Of a stretch of 54,502 nucleotides of DNA, positions 47,280 through 54,502 are shown in pieces. Origin of the DNA: Planctomycetota bacterium (lineage in GTDB: Bacteria; Planctomycetota; E44-bin39). A program made the position numbers and the translations under genes. The stretch spans positions 1 to 54,502 of the forward strand of contig SOJX01000026.1 of the NCBI GenBank assembly GCA_004376375.1, given 5' to 3'. Numbering within the stretch: position 1 is the stretch's first letter; each line of letters opens with the position of its first letter. The notes under the pieces are model-generated. The model did not search any database. It was not told where the DNA came from and was given only the letters and a program-made list of their open reading frames with translations.

Positions 47280-47817
47280 CACTGCTTTCTGTCAAGATTT
47301 CATTCAAATACTTGACGCCGCGTCGGTTCAATTTATACCTCACCGTTTTTCCCTGTTTTTTAACTGAGTCTCCGGTAATGTATTTTGAGGCGGATCTTGC
47401 AATGTGCTTAGAGGCATTTGATGTTGAAATTGGTACGCTTAAATCAGTTGTGATTTTGCTTATTTCCCCGGATGTAAGCCCATAAGCATTATCCAAGTAT
47501 TCATGCACAATGTATAAAGGTAGTAAAATTCTGTTTACCATGCTCGTTCGGTCAAGAATCTGTGTCTCGATAATTTCGGCCTTTGAACAATCTTTTATCT
47601 GATTTATTATTTCCGCTAAATCTGGTTTTTCATCATGCGCTTTTTCCGCGGATTTTTTTGAACTTTTTCCTGAAGCCGTTTTCTTCTTGTTTCGCGTTCC
47701 AGTTGATGAAGCCTTGCCAGCACCGCCATACGATTCAAGAAGTTTCTTAACTTCCTCGAGTGTCCCATCTATTGTGACGAGCGTACCGTCTGGTAATTTA
47801 AATGTTGCTTTTGGCAT
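47269..47817 (-). CDS. Hypothetical protein: N-terminal beta-hairpin module, basic linker, winged helix
   Basis: The protein has 182 residues. Residues 1-30 (MPKATFKLPDGTLVTIDGTL) form two strands followed by a helix 'EEVKKLLESY'. A Lys/Ser linker covers 35-65. The rest contains 'NRILLPLYIVHEYLDNAYG' and a winged-helix region 'LTSGEISKITTDLSVPISTS', ending 'KTVRYKLNRRGVKYLNEIL'. The layout matches the upstream 148-residue gene, so the two may be distant paralogues or partners. AAGGAGGAACCT precedes the start. Function unknown. Confidence 0.68.
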   Translation of the reverse strand: MPKATFKLPDGTLVTIDGTLEEVKKLLESYGGAGKASSTGTRNKKKTASGKSSKKSAEKAHDEKPDLAEIINQIKDCSKAEIIETQILDRTSMVNRILLPLYIVHEYLDNAYGLTSGEISKITTDLSVPISTSNASKHIARSASKYITGDSVKKQGKTVRYKLNRRGVKYLNEILTESSDGK

Positions 47818-47829
47818 AGGTTCCTCCTT

Positions 47830-48276
47830 TTATACGCCTAACTCACTATATCCTTCTTCAGTTACAAAAAAACTAGCACCTTCTTTTTCGCAATATCCTT
47901 TTGTAACATTCTGCGTTAGCATTTCCGAGGGGTTCCCCAAGCGTTTTTGGCTATTATCACTTAACGCTTTGGAAATATCCTTTGTTAATAACCGTTTTTG
48001 TCCACGACCATGAAGCCAAGCTGCTGTTGCTAAAAAACGAAGCCACTGTTTTGATCTAGCATTACTTGCTTTTATAAATGTAGCAAGAGTTCCACTAACC
48101 TTTTTAGGAGACTTTCTTTCACCGCCACTTTCTCCGTTATCTTCTTGTATAAAGCCAGTAAAATTAATACTCGATATATCAGAGATTAATGAAAGCAACT
48201 TTTTATCTAAAAACGCCGAAGGTCCATCGTACTCAACCTCCAGTTTTCCAATACGTATTTTTATTTTGGCATTCAT
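47830..48276 (-). CDS. Hypothetical protein: N-terminal beta-hairpin module and winged helix
   Basis: The protein has 148 residues and is the first gene of the island. Residues 1-30 (MNAKIKIRIGKLEVEYDGPS) give two strands, then a helix 'FLDKKLLSLISDI'. Residues about 70-148 include 'WLRFLATAAWLHGRGQKRLL', a helix-turn-helix-like 'TKDISKALSDNSQKRLGNPS' and a final wing 'GASFFVTEEGYSEL'. AAGGAGA precedes the ATG. The next gene starts 12 bp after the stop. No named family is recognised. The island has lower GC than its neighbours and lies between heptad-repeat tracts. Confidence 0.65.
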   Translation of the reverse strand: MNAKIKIRIGKLEVEYDGPSAFLDKKLLSLISDISSINFTGFIQEDNGESGGERKSPKKVSGTLATFIKASNARSKQWLRFLATAAWLHGRGQKRLLTKDISKALSDNSQKRLGNPSEMLTQNVTKGYCEKEGASFFVTEEGYSELGV

Positions 48277-48315
48277 GAAAATCTCCTTTTGCGGTTATCT
48301 TGATTGCACGATTCA

Positions 48316-48344
48316 AGGATATCAAAATGATGTGCATAAATCAA
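48316..48344 (-). promoter_or_regulatory. Possible promoter of the four-gene island
   Basis: On the minus strand TTGATT (48339-48344) and TATCCT (48316-48321) are spaced by 17 bp, 40 bp before the start of the first gene. Confidence 0.4.
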
Positions 48345-48489
48345 ATAAATTTTATGAATTGTTGATAATTATTTGAGGCTGACGCAGAAGGGGCAATAGT
48401 GCAATTAAACAACGAATATAGGCTCGAAAGCATATGGGCATAGCACGGTACGCCCCCCAGAAGATTGATACTGGATTCCGGCCGCGGGG

Positions 48490-48598
48490 AAGAAGTACCG
48501 AGTACCGGATAAGAAGTACCGAGTACCGGATAAGAAGTACCGGGTACCGAGTACCGAGTACCAAGTACCAAGAACCAAGAACCAAGAACCAGATAAGG
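48490..48598. repeat. Heptad repeat (GTACCGA)n with AAGAACC end
   Basis: GTACCGA units interrupted by GATAAGAA change into GTACCAA and AAGAACC, all with a 7-bp period. The GTACCGA motif is the same as at the right end of the window. Confidence 0.85.
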
Positions 48599-48602
48599 AA
48601 CT

Positions 48603-51600
48603 TTATCCTTCAGAATTCCTGTATTTTGCGAGCTTGTATCTCAGCGTGTGGCGGGTGATGCCGAGTTTTTCGGCGGTTTTTCCTATCTTTCCGTTATTCA
48701 GTTCGAGGACCCGCAGAATATGCTCGCGCTCCACGTCGTCGAGTTTTATGGTTTTGGGCTCCCGGTCAGCATCTTTTTTATCACTGATAACTACGAGCTT
48801 CAGGTCGACGGGCGTAATGCTGTGTTCGGAAACCATCATCGCGCGTTCGAGTACATTCCGGAGCTCCCTGACGTTGCCGGGCCATGAATATGCTTCGAGC
48901 TGCTCCATCGCGGCGAGCGACAGCGGCTTCGGCTTGCTGCCGTGGGATGCGGTTATCTCCTTCAGGAAATGCGCGGCCAGGAGCGGGATGTCGCCCCTGC
49001 GCTCGCGCAATGGCGCTATATTAATCTCGATTGCGTTGAGCCGGAAAATCAGGTCGCGCCTGAACAGCCCTTCGTTGACAAGTTTCTGGTAATTGCGGTT
49101 CGTTGCAGAGATGATGCGGACGTTAATCCTGACCGGCTCGCGGCCCCCGATGCGGCGGATTGTGCCTTCCGAAACCGCGCGCAGCAGCGCGTTCTGCGCG
49201 GACAGGGAGAGGTCGCCGAGCTCGTCGAAAAACAGCGTGCCGTCTTCCGCAATTTCGAGAAGCCCCGGCCTGTCTTCATCCGCGCCCGTGAACGCGCCGC
49301 GTACCACTCCGAACAGCTCCGACTCGAAAAGCGTTTCCGGTATTCCTCCGCAGATTACGGTAACGAACTTGTCGTTGCCCCGCGGGCTTATATCGTGGAG
49401 CACCTTCGCCACGAGGTCTTTCCCGGTCCCGCTTTCACCGGTGAGAAGCACGGGCAGGTCAGTCGCGGCCGCGCGCCGGATCGTATTTATCAGTTCCCGG
49501 ATAGACTGGTCCTGGCCGATAATGGTGCCCAGGCTGGCCTCTTTTTCGTGCTCCAGGCGCTCGGCTCCGGGTTCGCGCCGCACGATTTCGATTTCCGGCG
49601 ACTGCTGCCCGAGGCGATTTTGCGCCGGCTGAGTGGTTTCCCCGGTTTCGCCTGTTTCACGCATGAGCAGTTGCCTGTCGAGGACTGCGCCCGCGAGACT
49701 GGCGAGGTACTCGGCCAGTCGGCGGTCGGCGTGCGTAAAGGCGCCGGCAATGCTCGCGTTGTCGAGATAAAAGCAGCCCTGGACTTCGCCGCCGACCCTT
49801 ACCGGCACGGCGAGTATCGAAAGAAGGTCTAGGTCTACCACGCTCTGGAACTGCGCGAAAACGGTCTCTTCTCTTGCATGTTCGGAGAAAACGGGAGCTC
49901 CGCTTTCAATTACCTGCTCGATTATCGAAGTCGAAACTTCCCGGTCCGGCGTTTCGGGGGACAGACCGGATGCGTAGCGGTGCCCGGAAAAAGCGAGGCC
50001 GTCCTTTTCGCGTACGACGAGGAAGGCCCGCTTTGCGTCGAGGACCCGGAAAGCGGCGTCGAGCATTGTCTCTATCGCGCGCCGGGGGTTGTTTTCACGC
50101 GCGAGGAAGATGGAAAGCTGGAGCAGTTCTTCGGTGACACCGGCATCCGAATCGCCCGGGGATTCGGTAACCGGAAGGGGAGAGCTTTCCTGTGACGGCC
50201 TCAGCAGGTGCTCGAGCGCGGTTTTTCGAATCGATTGCTCCAGCGGCTCCGTCAGCTCGGCGGCGAGTTTTTCGGCGTTTTCCCGGAGGTTTTCGGTCTC
50301 GTCTATATCGCGGGACGTTTCGGCCGCCATTTTCAGGAAGTCGAGATAAAGCAGCCTGTATCCGGCGCCGCGTGATTCGAGAATACCGCCCATCGCCTCG
50401 CGGTAGGCTTTTTCCCGGTCGCCCTCGAGCAGGGCGAGACGGGAGTGGAGGTGCCGGGCATGCAGCCGGTAGTACAGGGAAGGGCTCGCCAGTCCGTCGA
50501 CGGCTTCGTCCAGGCGTTCGAGTTTGGTTCCGGCTGTTTCCGCGTTGCGTTTCTTCAGCTCGAGTTCGACTTCAGCCAGGCGCAATTCCAGAAACGCCTT
50601 TGCATCGCGGTCCGCGCTGTGGAGGTGGCCAGACCTTCGAAATGATGTTTCCGCCCCGCTGAAGCGTGAGCGCGCGACCGCAACCATGCCTTCCAGAATC
50701 AGGAGAGAGCCGCGGCGCAGGTTGGATTTTGTTATTTCAGGGTCTGAAGAGATGCGGTCGTGCATCTCCGCGGTGCGTCCGATCTGCCCGGTCCGGTACC
50801 AGAACATCGCCATTGCCATGCCTGCTTCAAAACGTCTTTCGGCGTTCGCCGCAGGCGCGGCGGCCTTGAGGTGGTCGAGTTCTTCCCGGGCACGGCCGAA
50901 ATCACCGGCGAGCAGGGCGATCTGGAAGATCCTGTGGCGCGCAAGCATGATGGTTTCCGCATCGTTCCCTTTCATTGCCAGCTCGAGCCCCTTTGCGGCG
51001 GACTCCGCGGCGCCGGTGATATTGCCGGTAAGCGCCGATGAGGTTGCCCTGATGAGCAGGGGCATGCAGGAGGGTTCGATTCCCTTCCTTTCCGCGAGGG
51101 CGGCCGCTTCCTCGGAATAACGCGCCGCGGCCGCCAGGTCGCCCGACTCGCATGAGATGTCGGCCAGGTCGATAAGCTCGCTGTACTCCATGGCGTCCGC
51201 GCGTGCGATTCGGGCGTATTCAAGGGCCTTCAGGAGATATGAAATCGCCGTGTCCGCTCCCATGTGCGGCCACATCTCGCGTCCGAGGATGGTGTAGTGG
51301 CTCGCCAGGCGCATGAAGTCGGCGTAACGGCGGAGTATGGTTTCGTTTTCCGCGGCGATCTGCAGCGCTTCGTCGACCTTGTTCATGTCGAAGTAGAGCG
51401 ACATCAGGTTGCCGTTGATAATCGTGAGTACCTTAAAATCCCTCTGCTCGGCCGCGAGCTGCCTTGCGCGCGTAAGATACTTTTCAGCTTCGTCGAGCTC
51501 CCTTGCGAACAGGTGGTGCACGCCGAGAAGGTTTATGAGGTTCGGTCTTTCGGCCTCCCCGATTTCCCGCGCCAGCTCAAGCGCGGGCTTCGCGTAGGTG

Positions 51601-54227
51601 AAGACGAGCTCGCGCTGGTTCCTGCGAAGCGCGATCCGGATCAGGGCGATATAGATCGTCACCAGCCCGTAGTTTTTCCGGTCGCCGTAGTGCTCGAGCG
51701 CGCTCTGGAGGAGCTGTTCGGCCTTGGCGAATTTCCCGTATTTTTCGAGCACTTCCGAGCTGTAGTGCGCGATCGTGGAAAGGTACTCCGACGAGCCGGG
51801 TTCCGTCAGCTCGATTGCGCGGCGCCAGACCCGGTCCGCTTCCTCGTGACGGTTCAGGCTGGTATAGCACCTGGCCGCGTGGCGCTGCATGAGGATGCGG
51901 CGCTCTGCCGGTTCTTTCTGCGTCGCGGTCCCGAGGTACTCTTCGATAATCTCGATAAGTGTTTCAGGATCGCTTTCGGTGCTGAGCGCTTCGGCGAGGG
52001 CGAAGAGTATCTGCGTACGCGAGGAACGGGTAGCGGATTTCGAGGCCGCGCGCAGCTGTTCGAGTATTGGAATCGCCGTGGCGCGGTCTTTGGCGACCTC
52101 GCCCGCCTCGATCCCTGAAAGGCCGTACTGCAATCCCTTCCTGGTGTTCCCGGCGAGCAGAAAGTGTTTTGCAAGCTCCAGGCCGGAGGTGCCCCGGCCC
52201 CGGAGGCGCGCCAATCCTACCGCAATCCGCTTGTGCCAGCGCTTGTGGGTAATCGGCGCGCGGGACTCGAGAAGCGCGTGCCTGATTCCCTGGCTGGCGA
52301 TGGCGACCCGGCCTTCCTCACGGTTGATTATGCCCCGCTGTTCCAGGTCGCCGAGCGTTGCCGCAATCTGTTCCGCCGTCTCGTCGTGGATGGCTGAAAT
52401 CTCGGACATGCCGACCTGCCGGCCGAGCAGGGCGAGATTAAACGCCAGGTTGTGGGGGAACCTGCGCAGCGTCTTTATCTGGTTTGCGTAAAAACCCGAA
52501 AGAGAGGGCGCTATCGGGAACGGCTCCGCGCCTCCGCGGAACCGCCACTTGCCTTCGATAACCGCGATCTCATCCGAGGCGACCAGCATCCGGAGCATTT
52601 CGACGACCGCGTGGGGAATGCCGCCCGTCGCCTCGGCGAGGCGGGAAACGAACAGCTCAGGCGCGGGGACGCGGCCGAACATCCGGGTCGCGATTTCGCC
52701 GACTTCTTCGGGGCCGAGCGGGTTCGGGCGCAGGCGCGTCGTTTTTTCGACCGCGACCGGGTCTTCGCCTTCCGTGTCGAGCCACGCCGTTATCAGAAGC
52801 AGTGGGGGTGCGTCCGCGGTTGTGAGCATCCGCGCCAGCTGCTCGAGCGCGGCCCTTGCCGCGGGTGAAGTCGCTTGGGTATCGTCTATGCAGATGACAA
52901 CGGGCGTCTCGTTTGCCAGAGAGACAATCCGGGCGATCGTTTCCGGGAGAATGGGGCCGGCCGCATCGGACTCCGGTTCATCGTCGGGGCTTTGCGCAGG
53001 CGGTGCTTCCGCCGTCGACAGCGGCGCCAGCTCTCTTCCCAGGTTGTCGAAAAGCTCCGGGTCCGCGCCGCTGCCGAGGGCGGTTGCGCATTCCTTCAGC
53101 TGTGCTTCGAAACGGATTTCCTGCAGAAGGCGCGTACATCCGATGCCTGCCGGCCCTTCGATAAGTATGTGTCCGCCTGTCTGGCCTGTTTTTTCTCCAA
53201 GCCTGTCGATCGCGCGTCGGACTTCGTTCAGCTCGCGGTCACGGCCGCACAGGGGAGGCAGGCGGAAATATCTCTCGGTCGAGCCGGCCGGCTGCAGCTC
53301 GATTTCGACTCCGCGGGCCTTTGCAAGGGTTTCCATGACGGCGTTCGCGCTGTCGTAACGGTCGACGGGATTTTTCGCCAGCAGGCGCAGAATGATAGCC
53401 TCGAGATACTCCGGAATTTCCGGTTGTATGGAGCGGGGAGGCGCGGGCGGCTCGGTGACGTGGGCCTGAAAAAGCTGGTGAAGGTCGTTTTTTCGAAACG
53501 GCGGCGTGCCGGTCGTAAGCTCGTAGAGTGTAACGCCCAGCGAATACAGGTCGGCGCGCGAGTCGACGGGCGCGAGCGAGATTATTTCCGGCGCAGTATA
53601 CGTCGGCGTGCCGCGGATACGCTTCCCGAGCGCGCGTCCGGCCAGCGCGCTGAGGCCGAAGTCCATCAGCTTCACGATTCCGTCGCCGGTCACGAGAAGG
53701 TTCTGCGGTTTTATGTCGTAGTGGATGTATCCCCTCGAGTGGACGTACTCGAGCGCGCGGCAGACCTGCGCGATGTAATCGCTGATAACGTCTTCGTCCA
53801 ATGCGTCCGTGAATTTAAGCCGGCTCCTTCCCTCGATATATTCGGCCGTGTAATAAAATCCCGCGACCTCCGGCAGCATCCCGAAGTCGAATACGCGGAT
53901 AAGGTTTTCATGGTCGAGGTGGGCAAGAATGTTGAATTCGTTGCGAAAGGTTTCGAGGCGGACCTCGTTTGTCTCGCCGGCGACTATTTTCAGAGCTACC
54001 GGCAGCTCGTTTCTATTGCGGTCGCTGGCGAGATAGACCGTGCACATGCCGCCGGCGCCGACTTCGCCCTGTACGACATATCGGTTGGCCAGTATGTCGC
54101 CGGGCTCATATGGGTGCTCCAGTGCGCCGCGCTCCGCGCCGGATGAGATGATGAATCTCGACGACGGAGTCCTGTCGAGCTCCAGATAGCCGTCTTCCGG
54201 CGCAGGTTTTTGGGGGTCTTTGTCCAT
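48603..54227 (-). CDS. Giant Ser/Thr kinase-ATPase-TPR-GAF-sigma54 activator fusion
   Basis: The protein has 1874 residues. Kinase domain about 47-310: glycine loop 57-62, Lys80, H169-Y170-D171 (non-RD), D189-F-G. An AAA-16-like ATPase follows (about 325-560), with 'LIEGPAGIGCTRLL' whose P-loop Lys is Cys and 'VVICIDDTQA'. Next come a winged-helix region (about 590-680) and many TPR-type helices (about 700-1290). A GAF domain (about 1370-1510; 'LSILAVPVRVGGEVQGCFYL') precedes the sigma-54 AAA+ domain with Walker A 1597-1604 (GESGTGKD) and intact GAFTGA 1644-1649. A Fis-type HTH closes it ('GKIGKTAEKLGITRHTLRYK'). It joins sensing, phosphorylation and sigma-54 activation in one chain. It is the intact paralogue of 21977-27596. 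Confidence 0.92.
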   Translation of the reverse strand: MDKDPQKPAPEDGYLELDRTPSSRFIISSGAERGALEHPYEPGDILANRYVVQGEVGAGGMCTVYLASDRNRNELPVALKIVAGETNEVRLETFRNEFNILAHLDHENLIRVFDFGMLPEVAGFYYTAEYIEGRSRLKFTDALDEDVISDYIAQVCRALEYVHSRGYIHYDIKPQNLLVTGDGIVKLMDFGLSALAGRALGKRIRGTPTYTAPEIISLAPVDSRADLYSLGVTLYELTTGTPPFRKNDLHQLFQAHVTEPPAPPRSIQPEIPEYLEAIILRLLAKNPVDRYDSANAVMETLAKARGVEIELQPAGSTERYFRLPPLCGRDRELNEVRRAIDRLGEKTGQTGGHILIEGPAGIGCTRLLQEIRFEAQLKECATALGSGADPELFDNLGRELAPLSTAEAPPAQSPDDEPESDAAGPILPETIARIVSLANETPVVICIDDTQATSPAARAALEQLARMLTTADAPPLLLITAWLDTEGEDPVAVEKTTRLRPNPLGPEEVGEIATRMFGRVPAPELFVSRLAEATGGIPHAVVEMLRMLVASDEIAVIEGKWRFRGGAEPFPIAPSLSGFYANQIKTLRRFPHNLAFNLALLGRQVGMSEISAIHDETAEQIAATLGDLEQRGIINREEGRVAIASQGIRHALLESRAPITHKRWHKRIAVGLARLRGRGTSGLELAKHFLLAGNTRKGLQYGLSGIEAGEVAKDRATAIPILEQLRAASKSATRSSRTQILFALAEALSTESDPETLIEIIEEYLGTATQKEPAERRILMQRHAARCYTSLNRHEEADRVWRRAIELTEPGSSEYLSTIAHYSSEVLEKYGKFAKAEQLLQSALEHYGDRKNYGLVTIYIALIRIALRRNQRELVFTYAKPALELAREIGEAERPNLINLLGVHHLFARELDEAEKYLTRARQLAAEQRDFKVLTIINGNLMSLYFDMNKVDEALQIAAENETILRRYADFMRLASHYTILGREMWPHMGADTAISYLLKALEYARIARADAMEYSELIDLADISCESGDLAAAARYSEEAAALAERKGIEPSCMPLLIRATSSALTGNITGAAESAAKGLELAMKGNDAETIMLARHRIFQIALLAGDFGRAREELDHLKAAAPAANAERRFEAGMAMAMFWYRTGQIGRTAEMHDRISSDPEITKSNLRRGSLLILEGMVAVARSRFSGAETSFRRSGHLHSADRDAKAFLELRLAEVELELKKRNAETAGTKLERLDEAVDGLASPSLYYRLHARHLHSRLALLEGDREKAYREAMGGILESRGAGYRLLYLDFLKMAAETSRDIDETENLRENAEKLAAELTEPLEQSIRKTALEHLLRPSQESSPLPVTESPGDSDAGVTEELLQLSIFLARENNPRRAIETMLDAAFRVLDAKRAFLVVREKDGLAFSGHRYASGLSPETPDREVSTSIIEQVIESGAPVFSEHAREETVFAQFQSVVDLDLLSILAVPVRVGGEVQGCFYLDNASIAGAFTHADRRLAEYLASLAGAVLDRQLLMRETGETGETTQPAQNRLGQQSPEIEIVRREPGAERLEHEKEASLGTIIGQDQSIRELINTIRRAAATDLPVLLTGESGTGKDLVAKVLHDISPRGNDKFVTVICGGIPETLFESELFGVVRGAFTGADEDRPGLLEIAEDGTLFFDELGDLSLSAQNALLRAVSEGTIRRIGGREPVRINVRIISATNRNYQKLVNEGLFRRDLIFRLNAIEINIAPLRERRGDIPLLAAHFLKEITASHGSKPKPLSLAAMEQLEAYSWPGNVRELRNVLERAMMVSEHSITPVDLKLVVISDKKDADREPKTIKLDDVEREHILRVLELNNGKIGKTAEKLGITRHTLRYKLAKYRNSEG

Positions 54228-54264
54228 TTGGATGTGTCACCAAAACCACGGGCTTGTGGGCCGA

Positions 54265-54306
54265 ATTATATCTGATTTTGAGGGGAATTGGAACTGTTTT
54301 GTGCCA
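54265..54306 (-). promoter_or_regulatory. Promoter region of the giant kinase-activator
   Basis: On the minus strand TTCCAA (54288-54293) and TATAAT (54265-54270) are spaced by 17 bp; the -35 is weak. Overlapping it, TGGCAC at 54301-54306 is a perfect sigma-54 -24 element, but the -12 position reads AGTTC instead of TTGCT. Confidence 0.4.
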
Positions 54307-54430
54307 TCTGTTCAGAATTGCGGCTGTTAAGCACACAGTTTCAGTCGTTACATCTGATTGAACCTGCATGAGTTATGTAAGCACTTATTGCAGCCTGTAT
54401 GAGGTCATTGGGGTATCAATTATTATTGGA

Positions 54431-54443
54431 AAAAAATTATCCC
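54431..54443 (-). promoter_or_regulatory. Copy of the sigma-54 upstream box near the kinase-activator
   Basis: The plus strand reads AAAAAATTATCCC, identical to the box upstream of P2, in the same orientation and 125 bp beyond the TGGCAC at 54301-54306. Confidence 0.35.
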
Positions 54444-54447
54444 GGTT

Positions 54448-54502
54448 AAGAAGTACCGAGTACCGAGTACCGAGTACCGAGTACCGAGTACCGAGTACCG
54501 AG
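54448..54502. repeat. Heptad repeat (GTACCGA)n at the window end
   Basis: Seven or so perfect GTACCGA units run to the last base, as the AGAGTCA tract does at the first base. Confidence 0.95.

Overview
This 54.5 kb window looks like chromosomal DNA of an uncultivated, GC-rich, Gram-negative bacterium, most likely a member of the Planctomycetota/PVC lineage. The signs are a DUF1570-type secreted peptidase, a squalene-cyclase-like toroid protein, many signal-peptide and lipoprotein genes with HEAT, TPR or glycine-rich segments, a tricorn-like protease, Ser/Thr kinases fused to sigma-54 activator modules, and an HxGG-type pseudopilin. The lineage call is inference; no rRNA, tRNA or CRISPR array was seen.

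Layout. 0.4-7.1 kb: two secreted HEAT proteins, then a tandem array of three LamG-like proteins plus a truncated fourth copy. Each begins with a pilin-like leader whose conserved Glu5 position holds Arg. 7.1-12.6 kb: a TPR protein, a CNNM/CBS membrane protein, an NtrC-type activator, two HEAT-like paralogues behind hairpin leaders, and a TIGR04076-like protein. 12.9-16.9 kb: a canonical pseudopilin, a MagIII-like DNA glycosylase and an SLC12-type cation-chloride cotransporter. 16.9-19.8 kb (minus strand): a CsoR-family repressor followed by three exported proteins. Each of the three has one in-frame UGA with coding sequence continuing in the same frame, so they are read as selenoproteins: a tetraheme cytochrome c3-like protein, a small UxxC protein, and a thioredoxin-like/TPR protein. 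20-27.6 kb: a PEGA protein, a degenerate class III nucleotide cyclase, and a giant kinase-ATPase-TPR-GAF-sigma54 activator gene broken by a 7-bp tandem duplication. 27.8-38.7 kb: two ankyrin membrane paralogues flanking a sigma-54 operon (STAS, esterase-like lipoprotein, two CAP-domain lipoproteins, the last with a fourth in-frame UGA), a tricorn-like protease and a TIM-barrel-like secreted protein. 38.9-44.9 kb: a DUF1570 peptidase, a squalene-cyclase-like protein and two HExxH lipoproteins, under three near-identical sigma-54 promoters. 45.9-48.3 kb: an AT-richer four-gene island with winged-helix and HEPN/DUF4145-like proteins. 48.6-54.2 kb: an intact 1874-residue paralogue of the giant kinase-activator.

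How it fits together. The window holds a sigma-54 regulatory theme: three activator genes, four good sigma-54 promoters on genes for exported proteins, and a shared 13-bp upstream box at a fixed distance of about 120 bp from three of them. The most novel signal is the CsoR-linked operon of three exported selenoprotein candidates, with a fourth in the CAP protein. No Sec machinery (selA, selB, selC, selD) lies in the window, so this prediction needs the rest of the genome. Intergenic DNA is filled with degenerate tandem tracts of many different motifs, almost all with a 7-bp period, and with clusters of palindromic repeats.
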